The position numbers and the translations under genes are program-made. The notes under the pieces are model-generated. The model was not told where the DNA came from. It made no database searches and saw nothing but the letters and a program-made list of their open reading frames with translations. A stretch of 56,580 bases of DNA from Symsagittifera roscoffensis (taxonomy: Eukaryota; Xenacoelomorpha; Acoela; Convolutidae), in NCBI RefSeq assembly GCF_963678635.1, contig NC_087071.1, positions 38,901,858-38,958,437 of the forward strand. Reading direction: 5' to 3'. The stretch's first letter is position 1, and the number at the start of each line of letters is the position of its first letter. Shown here in pieces: positions 32,980 through 43,844 of this stretch.

Positions 32980-33117
32980 ATGGGAGATGTAGCTCAGGAG
33001 TTGCACAATCTGCAGCTCATCAAACAGCAGATGATCACGAATGAGTTTGTGAGAGCAACTGGATATAACCAGGACCAAGCTGTGCGCATACTAAATCACT
33101 TCAAGTGGGATTATCAG
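32980..33117 (+). CDS. UBALD exon 1 (coding)
   Basis: 46 codons from ATG to CAG, donor GTAAGG. It encodes the first two helices of the UBA-like domain. Confidence 0.85.
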
Positions 33118-36100
33118 GTAAGGCTTAGAAGTAATTGTTTAAAGTGTTTTTCACTTTTTCGACCCAAATTCGGAAATATAACATTTATGTTTTTTAATGA
33201 GCTGCTCCCACCTGATTGGTTGAATCCAAAATAATTGTTGAAGCAAAATTAGTGGTTGAAAGAGCAATTCATTTCGGTTAATGTTTGTTAACATTCGGGA
33301 ATACATTTAACTGCTCTATCGAAACCAAGATAATACACCATAGTGTTAATTCTGGCAACCAAGAAGTCTGCTGTTTAAGCTGTCGCAAAGTAATCAGTTA
33401 GCAATCGCGCTTCAATTTTTATGCGGCTTTATCGATATTGTAGTCGTTTTTTGGGCCGTATACGTTAAAAAAACGGATTGTAACTATTAATTGAAAAAGC
33501 TTTTGGAAAACTTTGAAATTCAAAAATTAATTGACTGGCATGATAGGCAGGGGCGAATTTAACCCCCTCAGTGATTCGACTCCCTGCCGACCCAAAGGGT
33601 CCCCCCTTTGATACTTTTTAAGAAATCAATTTTTGCCGATCGACCCTTAAATTTTTGCCGAACGACCTTGAGGGGGGATGGGGGGAGCGCGTGCCGAAAA
33701 AACGCGATTTTCGGTCAAAATTTTCCAATAAGTGCCTACTAACGCCTTTTTTGGCCTATTTTTTTTCAAAATTTTGGATGTGGCGCAGAAAATTTGGCCA
33801 AAACAGGGACTATTTAGTGCTTTAGGAGAGCTCGGAAAATCAATTTTGTCGACCTAAAAAAAAAGTCGCCAAAATTTTCGATTTTTTTTTGAAAATCCGC
33901 CTCCCCCTCGAAAAAATTCTGGATCCGCTCCTGATGATAGGCATTTGAGTCGGTCGAAATTCGTTCGTAGAAGAAGTTTATCAGTTTGGTGTTCTCTGAA
34001 TCACAAACTGGTAATCATTTCAGGCTGCTGTGAGTGACTTCTTTGACGAAGTGAGAGTGATCAAAGAGAACAGCCAAGTAAGTACTCGATATGCCTCAAT
34101 TTTGAAAGGTTCTTGGAATCTGCGATTTTTTTACAGCAGAGAAATTGGCGCCTTTCCGTATATGATTTCACATATGCTTCTGAATTGGAAAGTTGATAAT
34201 CAAGTCGTGCATTGTGCAAATAGTTAACAGAATTTTTTCATTGTTTCTCGGTCAGAATTATTCGACATATGACAGAAAGTGTGCCTAGTCTCGGCGTTTA
34301 AAAAGTGATCGTTTACTGAAGCTTTTTGGATTTTGTTACTTACGCGCGGCTGAACCTGGGCTGAATATACCTGTTTCTTTTAACACAACTTCATTATCGG
34401 AAAACCTAAGTCGAGGTGTTTTTTTTTTGTAGTTCTTATCATCAGGTTTCTCGAGCAGACGTGAAATTAGGAAAAAAAAATTTACAATGGACGTTTTTTG
34501 CCTTATCCTGCTTTCTTAAAATAGAGTAACGGTTGTGAGTTTCTTTCAGTATTGATTTTTTTCAGCAGCAGCAGACGAGTGTGGCCTTCCCTCCCCACAA
34601 CACCCCACTCACTCCGCCCGCATTCCCCTCAGAGATGACGCTCTCTTTCAACCACCTTCTACAAGGTAACAACCAATCACTGAAAAATACCCTAAATAAG
34701 AATGGTTCGTTGCTGTGCAAATACCACAGATGTTCCAATCACAGTAGTGAAGTTTTGAAGGTAGTGAATCCTCTTAAACAAAAAAAATCATCAAGACTTA
34801 TATAAAATTTCCGAAGTTAAACCGCGAAAAATCAAATTTTAGCGTAAACAATTTTTTACGATTTTTTTACTGAAAAAAAAAACAAACAAAAAAATCATCA
34901 AGACCTTAATGTTTTTTTTTTCAGAAAAAAATTCGTAAAATGTGTTAACGCTAAAATTAGATTTTTTGCGGTTTGATTTTGGAATTTTTTAAAATTCAGT
35001 GCGTTTCTATTGTAAGGAAGGCAAACTCCTCTACCGAATAACGAAAATGTAAAGGTCATGAAAAACGTGATCGACTTCTAGTTTCGCTAGCGGATTCAAA
35101 TTTTCAGATTTCTCAGCGGAATAAAAATTTTACCCAATGATCTAGTTTTCTCCGATTTTTATCAAGAATGTTTATTAATGATCCGGTTTTTATCAAGAAT
35201 GTAAATGATTACTTTTTCTTGAAATACAATGAATTTTAATGCCATATGATGTTTTCTTTGAATTTCAAAAGTTTTTTTTTGAAATATGTCAGTTTTTAAT
35301 TGTTTCCTTGCGTTCATGACTCTTTTCCAACTCCCTGTTGGTAATGTTTGTTCGAATTTTAACCGCTCTTATGGATAGGAGGCGGAAGGGATTCATGTGC
35401 TGTTATCTATAATTTTAATTTTTCTATTGATTGATGTTCATTCGTTAAACAAACCGTAGAAATATTGACAATTACGTCGTAATTACTTGCTGTGTTGCTC
35501 ATTCATAAAGGCAAGTTACGGATGGTTGCTTCCTTGTTCCGACCATTTGAAAAATGTGAAACTTTGTTTTCCGGTGTGTTTTAGTTTTTTGTTCCGACCA
35601 TTGAAAATGAGGAGGACTTTCATATTTGGAAGTGCTATAAATTTTTGATTTTTTGTCGTTTTTCGAGCTAATAAAGCGAGCGAGCAATATTATTTTAATT
35701 GTTAAAGCTTACAAAAGCTTTATTTCAAACAAAAAAAGTTTTACTTTGCGTTTTTTAGCGCGTTTTTGGAATCAAAAATTTCACAAATCCAAAGAGCTGC
35801 AATTTTTTTTTCTAGTAATTTTTCTACAATTTTTCTTTGCAGTTCGCTTATTTAACTACGACTGTCTAATGCGCCTATTCCTCTGGTTTTTTTTCAGCTC
35901 CTTTTATCACAACACGCCGAAAAAAAACTACGTTTTTTTGAAGATTGTGGTCGGAACATTCTGGGATCCTTGTTTTTTTTCAACGCAAAGTCAGGTATCA
36001 CAAATAATCATCTGAATGACTTCAGATATATACCATATTAAAATTTTTGAGACTTAGTCCGATTTTGAGCGAGTAAAGCGATCCAGTAACGTGCGTTATA

Positions 36101-39100
36101 TATAAATATTGTCCATTTAGGATAAAAAAAATTGATGGTACCAAAAAAACACTGTTGGAAGCTTCAATAAGCGCTTTCTCTGCCATAAAAAATTTCATAC
36201 AAACTTAAATTTTTTAGTGCTTTGAATTTTTTTGAAGACAATTGTACTCTTTTTTGCCTAATTTCACTAACTTTCCACGCGTTTGTATAATTCTAAAATC
36301 GGAATAATTAGAAGAAACGACTAGATCCACACCGGCAACTGGTGTTACATAGTGTTCTATTGGTGAGAATAGCCGGTCAATTGTTCGTATCAATATAAAT
36401 AATAATAAGGTTTCTACAATTCGCAGAGGATCTATGAAAGGCTTATCAAGCCTGTCTTAGTATATTCCGTTGCTATTATTTCCCCACGTTCCAGACAGTT
36501 CTTTTTTTCTGAGCGAAGCTTTTTTTTGCGACTCAATGCCGTTTTTTTGCGTGTAGAATTTCCACGTGGTACCACTATCGCAATCCCAATCGGCCAGGAT
36601 GTAGTCTTGAAACTAAAGGTCAAGTGAGGGCATCATCCTATCGTTTTTATGCCAGGAATTCGAAAACACGATGTGACAATCTCCAAGTGAACGATCTCCT
36701 TACTACTGCTAAGTATATGATCATGAAAATTAATCTATTTCAGACTCGACAAACAACAATATACAAATGGGCGGACCATTCTCAGCTCACAGCCAACAAC
36801 AGCAACAACACAGCCAAATGCCATTTCCTATCACAGATCAGCTAAACGTATCATCATCTTCATCAAATAACTCACAAACAAACAATCACTTCAACTGCAA
36901 CAATAGTTTCAATAATAGTTACGAGTTCCATGCATCTAATTTCTCGCCGCTAGGGGGCGCTTCCAGTCCTGTGCAATACCAGAGAACAGCGTCGAGTTCG
37001 TCTTTTCAAAGTCAAATTCCGTTTCCCATGGAGACGGGGTCGGGTCTGAATAGTTCAGCATGTAGTACTCCGAGCAGCACAGGTAAATAAATGAACGTGG
37101 TCATCCTCGTCTTCTTTTTTTTGAAATTTAACTTTGAAATTGGTTTTTTTAACGACATGAGCTATGAATATATAGAGACTTGCTCAGAATTTTTTATGCG
37201 AAGGAGGTTTAAAAGTTTTGCTTAACCTCTAGGTTAGTTAAATTTTCCACATTCAGTTTTGCGAGGTAACAGGAGTGTGTGAGCAATTGGTTTTATGTAA
37301 TGGCGACAGTTCTTCAAACGCGTCAATTTGGAAAAAAAACAGATTCGGTAATAGGCAGTTCAATTGGGTCGAGTATGCTTAATTTACTACTACTATCGTT
37401 ATTCCTAAGTAGTAGGCTTTCAAATCCTCTCATCACACCATGAAAAATAAAAGACCCAATTTGAAAAACGTTTCTTAAAACTGTTTTTTTTTATTGTGAC
37501 AGCAGCTTTCCGTGCAACTTGCGCAGCAACACAGTATCCTTGTCGCATAGGTTTTTGCTAAAATGATTCATTTTTCCATGCTTATTGCTCGTATTGGTCT
37601 TTTTTCAAATATTAGCGCTTGGAGTTACTTCCAAACGAGCTCTTAAAATTTGTGTGAATAACTCTCCGAACCTACAGAGACATAGCCACACTACTAAATA
37701 ATATTCTTTCAAAAGCAACCTAAATAAAAGTGGAAATGATTACGTTTTCATTTTCACAAGACGATGCAAAATTGACGTTCAGACGGGAATCCTAAAATTT
37801 ATATTGTGCCAGAAATTGAACAGTTTTTCAGCGTTCAGAAAATGTAAAATAGTACAGTTTGAAATCGGCGATAGACATCGAAAAGAATATTTTAACCAAA
37901 TTTGATTTAAAACCAGGGATTTCACGAGCTGCTTTGTTATTGTGCGTATTGGTATCTTGTTAAATGACCAGAGTTAAGTTCTGCACTTTAAGACAATTAA
38001 AATATGTATCGATGTTTTTAATTGACTTAAGAAGGTAATTTTTGGTTATTAGAAAATCGGTATTTGCTGTTTTGTAATCATATGAACTCAAAGTTATTAT
38101 GAATCATAAATAACTAAGAGTTCATTTCTTGAGCTTTTCTCTAATATGTATTTTTTTCAAATATAAAGAAGTCATAATGAAGAGCAAAAGCAGGTTTGAT
38201 TTTTGAAATTTGATTAACGAAATTATAAAGTTGGAAGTTGTGTTAAGGAGAGGGAATCGCTTGCCACAATTCAATTTGGATGATTTTATTTAATAGAACG
38301 AAATATATTGGAGGCTACATTTCATTTTGCCCCAAGTCAACTTGTCCCAGCCCAACTTGTCTGATTCCAGTCCGATTTGTCTTGTCCGATTTGTCTTGTC
38401 CGATTTGTCCGATGCCCAACTTGTCCGATTCCAGATGACAACTTGTCCAATGTCATCTTGTCCCATATAATAAAAAATGAAACTTGCCCCAGATTCTTTG
38501 ATATCCTCGTAGAACATATTGTCGGCATAAAGATGAAAGACTTTTTTGTGAACAATTAAGCTTGAAACAAAATGCGGAATCATTTAAACATGTGCTGAAT
38601 CAAAATGAGTTCAAAGCATGCATGAAAAAAATGAAAGCCGCAAAATTTCAATGCAATTTCATGTCGAGTAAAATATTTCAAAAGATTGATTGCTGATTTT
38701 GTAAGCTTCTATAGCATAGTTAATAGTGCACAACACTCTTAATCAAGAAGTCGAGAGTTCAAAGCTTGAAAAAGTCAAAAAATTTTAGCATGAAATCGAT
38801 GAAATGGAAAACCGCAGGTACTGCCTCGCCCCTTAAACCCCCCTATACTGGGTAACCCAGAATAGGGGGCGGGGTGAGGGAAAGAGAAAAATTATTGCAG
38901 TTTTGGCCTTTATCATCTCTCAAAATTTGGACCGTGTACGATGGCTATAAGTTAAAAAAAGTTGTGATTTTTTAAAAATCAATTAAAAATGCAAGAAAAT
39001 GCCGACAATTGAGTGGAAATTATGCCGACAATTTAAAAATTACGAAAGAGTTAAATGAGCTAGTGTATATAAATAGTCAACAACATGGTCTTTGTTGAAA

Positions 39101-42100
39101 ATACTAGAATTGTTTTGGATTTTTTCATGAAAGTCCCGATATTTCTTCCGCCCTTGATTCTGTGTTCCCCCCATAGCCTTCAAAATGTTGAACTTCTGGT
39201 TTGCTGAGTCCATTTGAATCTTATTCAGGAAAGTGTAGAGGCTTGGGTGGCTCCCTTGAAATAATGCTGTCACTCCAAGATGCCAACCTTCAACGGCGTT
39301 TGTCGTTCGTATCAAGCCTTCCGCTGCTTCTTGGGAATGGTTCCAGAGACTCATAGGGAATAACGGTTGCCTGCTGTTTCGCCCTATTGTTTCGCCCTTT
39401 ATATAACTTCTCTGAAAGTATGAGGCAAGTTCGTCAATTTTATCTGCTTTTTTTTGTGAAATCGTGTCCGTCAATAATTAGCGTTCGTTTGTTTCGTTGA
39501 GATATTCCCCACGTAAGTTGACTCATAGTATTTATATTGAAGTATTTATCTGGATGTTTAAGAACGAAATGGTAAACATTGAAGCAAAATGAAAGAATAG
39601 CCGTGTTTCATTTTGTTTCAAAGGCGCTAATTGTGGATTATTCTCGAAGTTTGGCGTGTAATTACCAAAAATTATGGTTTTTTAGGGTCAGCGATTAGAG
39701 TCTTTTGTTATCTCGAAACGAGTCCAGTGTACATTAGCACTTGCTGGTCCTCAATTTGAACATCAATGAAATAAGTAAAAGTGTTAAGTATGGGATAAAA
39801 CGGCATAGGACAAAATGTCATATGGGGCAAGTTAAATGAGCTAGTGCATTTAAATAGTCAACAACATTGCCTTTGTTGAAAATACTAGAATTGTTTTGGA
39901 TTTTTTCATGAAAGTCCCGATATTTCTTCCGCCCTTGATTCTGTGTTCCCCCCATAGCCTTCAAAATGTTGAACTTCTGGTTTGCTGAGTCCATTTGAAT
40001 CTTATTCAAGAAAGTGTAGAGGCTTGGGTGGCTCCCTTGAAATAATGCTGTCACTCCAAGATGCCAACCTTCAACGGCGTTTGTCGTTCGTATCAAGCCT
40101 TCCGCTGCTTCTTGGGAATGGTTCCAGAGACTCATAGGGAATAACGGTTGCCTGCTGTTTCGCCCTATTGTTTCGCCCTTTATATAACTTCTCTGAAAGT
40201 ATGAGGCAATTTCGTCAATTTTATCTGCTTCTTTTTGTGAAATCGTGTCCGTCAATAATTAGCGTTCGTTTGTTTCGTTGAGATATTCCCCACGTAAGTT
40301 GACTCATAGTATTTATGTTGAAGTATTTATGTGGATGTTTAAGAACGAAATGGTAAACAATGAAGCAAAATGAAAGAATAGCCGTGTTTCATTTTGTTTC
40401 AAAGGTGCTAATTGTGGATTATTCTCGAAGTTTGGCGTGTAATTACCAAAAATTATGGTTTTTTAGGGTCAGCTTCGAATATTTTCGATTAGAGTCTTTT
40501 GTTATCTCGAAACGAGTCCAGTGTACATTAGCACTTGCTGGTCCTCAATTTGAACATCAATGAAATAAGTAAAAGTGTTAAGTATGGGATAAAACGGCAT
40601 AGGGAAAAATGTCATATGGGGCAAGTTAAATGAGCTAGTGCATATAAATAGTCAACAACATGGTCTTTGTTGAAAATACTAGAATTGTTTTGGATTTTTT
40701 CATGAAAGTCCCGATATTTCTTCCGCCCTTGATTCTGTGTTCCCCCCATAGCCTTCAAAATGTTGAACTTCTGGTTTGCTGAGTCCATTTGAATCTTATT
40801 CAAGAAAGTGTAGAGGCTTGGGTGGCTCCCTTGAAATAATGCTGTCACTCCAAGATGCCAACCTTCAACGGCGTTTGTCGTTCGTATCAAGACTTCCGCT
40901 GCTTCTTGGGAATGGTTCCAGAGACTCATAGGGAATAACGGTTGCCTGCTGTTTCGCCCTATTGTTTCGCCCTTTATATAACTTCTCTGAAAGTATGAGG
41001 CAATTTCGTCAATTTTATCTGACAGGCTTTGCTCAAGATCTAATCTGTCCACCACATGCCCAATCTCCTCAATGACGCTCTCGAACGATTGTTCCACTAA
41101 ATCAGTTGGAACAAAACTGAGAGCGGGTATTAAACGCAGTGCCAAGCTTAGCTCGCAGTTGTTTTCATAGGCTTTCTTTGAGCCTAGCTCGTTAATTTTG
41201 CGTAAAAAGGCGTGGCAGATGTGAAATTAACAGCCTTTGATTGAAGACCCTGGAAACGCACTTGTAAAAGCGTTTACGGCAGCTCGTTCAAAACCTAGAA
41301 GGATCCTCGATGGTTGCGCGTTATCAGAGACAGAGGTGATGGCTTTCAGGAATTTTGAGTACGTCTGTTTAGTTTTGTTTGGCAGTAGAGCATAAAGGCA
41401 TGGTGGGTAAAATCCACCGATTTGAATATGAATGGTATAAAGCTGGTAAAATTGCATTGGGTAAAATTGAATGTACCGTCACAAAGCCAAAGAGAATTGT
41501 GAACTCGGAGGGCATGAACATTATCTCAATCACCGAAAATCAAAATTCGCTCTGGATCCATAACTCCACTGTCGAATAAACAGAAATCAGAATATTCCGT
41601 CTGAATTATGAAATGCCTGTCTTTAATGATTGGCAAGGACGGGACCAAGTTATTTTTCTGGCGGTTAAGAGTTCTGTTTATTGCTGCACGACTGGGCAAG
41701 GATAATTGAACAGCTTTCTCATCAGTTACTTCCTGGAGACAAGTGGCAATTATACTACTATTAACAGGTACAATTTGCAGCCTGGCCTCTTTTTTCAGTT
41801 GATGCATGATCTCGTTTGCCTCAATTTTCCCATGTCTAACATCGTGGTTGTGCTCATTTTTTATTTAAGCGAGTTCATCTCCTGCTGTGACGGCGAGCAT
41901 GCGGCATTTGTGTGAACTGTATCTTGCGCATCTCCAGTGCTCAGTAGTTTTTGTCGTCTGCTTTTTTTGTGAAATCGTGTCCGTCAATAATTAGCGTTCG
42001 TTTGTTTCGTTGAGATATTCCCCACGTAAGTTGACTCATAGTATTTATGTTGAAGTATTTATGTGGATGTTTAAGAACGAAATGGTAAAAATGAAGCAAA

Positions 42101-43844
42101 ATGAAAGAATAGCCGTGTTTCATTTTGTTTCAAAGGCGCTAATTGTGGATTATTCTCGAAGTTTGGCGTGTAATTACCAAAAATTATGGTTTTTTAGGGT
42201 CAGCTTCGAATATTTTCGATTAGAGTCTTTTGTTATCTCGAAACGAGTCCAGTGTACATTAGCACTTGCTGGTCCTCAATTTGAACATCAATGAAATAAG
42301 TAAAAGTGTTAAATATGGGATAAAACGGCATAGGACAAAATGTCATATGGGGCAAGTTAAATGAGCTAGTGCATATAAATAGTCAACAACATGGCCTTTG
42401 TTGAAAATACTAGAATTGTTTTGGATTTTTTCATGAAAGTCCCGATATTTCTTCCGCCCTTGATTCTGTGTTCCCCCCATAGCCTTCAAAATGTTGAACT
42501 TCTGGTTTGCTGAGTCCATTTGAATCTTATTCAAGAAAGTGTAGAGGCTTGGGTGGCTCCCTTGAAATAATGCTGTCACTCCAAGATGCCAACCTTCAAC
42601 GGCGTTTGTCGTTCGTGTCAAGCCTTCCGCTGCTTCTTGGGAATGGTTCCAGAGACCCATAGGGAATAACGGTTGCCTGCTGTTTCGCCCAATTGTTTCG
42701 CCCTTTATATAACTTCTCTGAAAGTATGAGGCAAGTTCGTCAATTTTATCTGCTTTTTTTGTGAAATCGTGTCCGTCAATAATTAGCGTTCGTTTGTTTC
42801 GTTGAGATATTCCCCACGTAAGTTGACTCATAGTATTTATGTTGAAGTATTTTTGTGGATGTTTAAGAACGAAATGGTAAACAATGAAGCAAAATGAAAG
42901 AATAGCCGTGTTTCATTTTGTTTCAAAGGCGCTAATTGTGGATTATTCTCGAAGTTTGGCGTGTAATTACCAAAAATTATGGTTTTTTAGGGTCAGCTTC
43001 GAATATTTTCGATTAGTCTTTTGTTATCTCGAAACGAGTCCAGTGTGCATTAGCACTTGCTGGTCCTCAATTTGAACATCAATGAAATAAGTTAAAGTGT
43101 TAAGTATGGGATAAAACGGCATAGGACAAAATGTCATATGGGGCAAGTTGGCATAGGACAAGTTGCCATGTAGGGCAAGTTAGTATAGGACAAGATGGCA
43201 TAGGGCAAATTGACTTGGGGCAAATAGTCGTGACACCATATTGGACGTTTGTTATCGCAATTTGAATTATAGTCGTAAAGTAATCCCAAATTCAAATAAT
43301 TATAATTTTGAGAAAGATAATCATAGATGAAATATCTTTTTACATTTGAGCTCCAGACAACATTATGTTTTAGATGTGTAGAAAATTCATCAAAAATGAC
43401 TGATTAAGAATTCGAAAGTTGACCGATTGCAACCCCCCCCCCCCCCCCGCCAAGCATAAGTATTCATCATTTTCTTTGAAATTCGGATCAGTATACTCAA
43501 GTTAACAAACAAGGTATCTGGTTTTTCTCGAAAATTGATCTGAAAAAAAAAACTAACTTATGCTCGATTCTCTTTGATTTACTCCAAATGGAGAATTAAA
43601 GAAAATATTTCTGAAGTGACTGATTTGTGTAGGTAGTTTCGCAGCTTCAAACGGTGGAAGGTCCCCCTTCACTTTTCACGCGCAGCTAGGCAGTCCGGGA
43701 CCCGCCTTTGGTGGATGTCAACAACAACAACAACTTAGTGCAGTCTCCAATCAGTTCATGACGGGGGGACTTTGGGGAAATCAGATGGACTACAGGTGCG
43801 GAGGGGGGATCAAAACATCAGACAGTTTGGAGTCGATGGAGTGA
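32980..43844 (+). CDS. UBALD family (UBA-like domain) gene, five coding exons
   Basis: Joined exons 32980-33117, 34024-34077, 34566-34665, 36744-37082 and 43645-43844 total 831 bases (276 residues plus stop). All introns are GT-AG and all phases agree. Residues about 5-60 form the UBA-like helical domain of UBALD1/2: LIKQQMITNEFVRATGYNQ, AVRILNHFKWDYQAAVSDFF. The conserved Pro/Thr-rich step after it is NTPLTPPAFPSEMT. The rest is low-complexity Gln/Ser/Asn. Vertebrate proteins (about 165-180 residues) end soon after a MD-x-x-R segment. This one reads MDYR and continues 15 residues to TGA; the AG|GTGCGG there could instead be a donor to an exon that was not found. The first ATG at 32980 is chosen; a 5' non-coding exon is likely because TTTGTAG at 32929-32935 looks like an acceptor. 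Family function is poorly known. Confidence 0.85.
33118..34023 (+). other. UBALD intron 1
   Basis: 906-bp GT-AG intron holding a hAT MITE (33548-33933). Acceptor TCATTTCAG. Confidence 0.85.
33548..33933. mobile_element. hAT-type MITE with perfect 8-bp target duplication
   Basis: The ends are CAGGGGCGAATTTAACCC and, reversed, CAGGAGCGGATCCAGAAT: imperfect terminal inverted repeats of the hAT CAGG type. The flanking 8 bases ATGATAGG are identical on both sides (33540-33547 and 33934-33941). At 386 bp without coding capacity it depends on a transposase from elsewhere. Confidence 0.9.
34024..34077 (+). CDS. UBALD exon 2
   Basis: 18 codons, phase 0 at both ends, donor GTAAGT. It completes the UBA-like domain (AAVSDFFDEVRVIKENSQ). 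Confidence 0.85.
34566..34665 (+). CDS. UBALD exon 3
   Basis: 100 bases, acceptor TTTTTTCAG, ending phase 1 at GTAACA. The CAGCAGCAG start makes NAGNAG acceptor choice possible, which would drop one to three Gln. It contains the family's Pro/Thr motif. Confidence 0.8.
34800..35310. repeat. Interspersed repeat with foldback arms in intron 3
   Basis: CCGCGAAAAATCAAATTTTA at 34822 is the imperfect reverse complement of TAAAATTAGATTTTTTGCGG near 34952, so the region can fold back. 34925-35300 resembles 44980-45270 (shared blocks such as GATCGACTTCTAG and ATTTTCAGATTT), marking a dispersed family. Confidence 0.55.
36744..37082 (+). CDS. UBALD exon 4
   Basis: 339 bases, acceptor CTATTTCAG, donor GTAAAT, phase 1 to phase 1. 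It encodes a Gln/Asn/Ser-rich disordered segment. Confidence 0.8.
39040..39474 (-). pseudogene. MULE transposase C-terminal segment, unit A
   Basis: It encodes the conserved region after the DDE core of animal MULE transposases (YFQRSYIKGETIG, FPMSLWNHSQEAAEGLIRTT, NAVEGWHLGVTALFQGSHPS). The upstream side is joined to a non-transposase sequence by the deletion described for unit C. Confidence 0.75.
39818..40255 (-). pseudogene. MULE transposase C-terminal segment, unit B
   Basis: Near-identical to unit A, with the same deletion joint; it ends LAHLTCPI at a stop inside the terminal-repeat-like sequence. Confidence 0.75.
40612..41960 (-). pseudogene. MULE transposase, unit C, keeping the catalytic core
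   Basis: The only unit with the core. Reading leftwards from 41925 there is a decayed N-terminal region, then LPSRAAINRTLNRQKNN, SLWLCDGTFNFTQCN (first catalytic Asp) and RILLGFERAAVNAFTSAFPG, then GC-stop-FHICHAFLRKIN and LIPALSFVPTDLVEQSFESV, running into the segment shared by all units. In the second catalytic block the expected Asp (DFE) is Gly (GFE). Stops include one between VFGD-like and DNVHA segments and TAA before FH. It cannot be functional. Confidence 0.8.
42343..42831 (-). pseudogene. MULE transposase C-terminal segment, unit D
   Basis: Fourth copy, with the same deletion joint as A and B and a few private substitutions. Confidence 0.75.
43645..43844 (+). CDS. UBALD exon 5 (terminal)
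   Basis: Acceptor TTTCGCAG. The leading CT completes the Ala codon begun by G at 37082. It reads SPFTFHAQLGSPGPAFGG, a Gln run, then GGLWGNQMDYR and a further 15 residues to TGA 43842-43844. An exon end at 43795 is the alternative. Confidence 0.7.

Larger units (their letters stand above)
39051..43147. repeat. Four tandem ~790-bp units inside the MULE
   Basis: Units start at TTAAATGAGCTAGTG: A 39051-39831, B 39832-40625, C 40626-42356, D 42357-43147. Unit C is longer by a 939-bp block (41022-41960) flanked by TCTG. Removing it gives 792 bp, the size of the others. Confidence 0.88.
38325..43224 (-). mobile_element. Mutator-like (MULE) element relic with repeat-rich inverted ends
   Basis: The left end TTTGCCCCAAGTCAAC and the right end reversed, ATTTGCCCCAAGTCAA, are inverted copies. 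Both ends contain many short direct repeats of an ACTTGTCC/CCGATTTGTC unit (left 38335-38465, right 43115-43215). Inside are minus-strand MULE transposase remnants. No clear 9-11-bp target duplication was found, so the ends are approximate. Confidence 0.7.
37083..43644 (+). other. UBALD intron 4
   Basis: A 6.6-kb intron holding a MULE relic (38325-43224). 37083-38320 shows nothing recognisable. A run of about 18 C lies at 43433-43449. Confidence 0.75.

Noticed and set aside
35518-35960. MITE with TTCCGACCA inverted ends in intron 3
   Set aside because: The matching arms are only about nine bases and no target duplication was found.
40360-43075. Repeated plus-strand frames of about 65 codons in the MULE units
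   Set aside because: They repeat only because the units repeat, lie outside the transposase, and show no domain.
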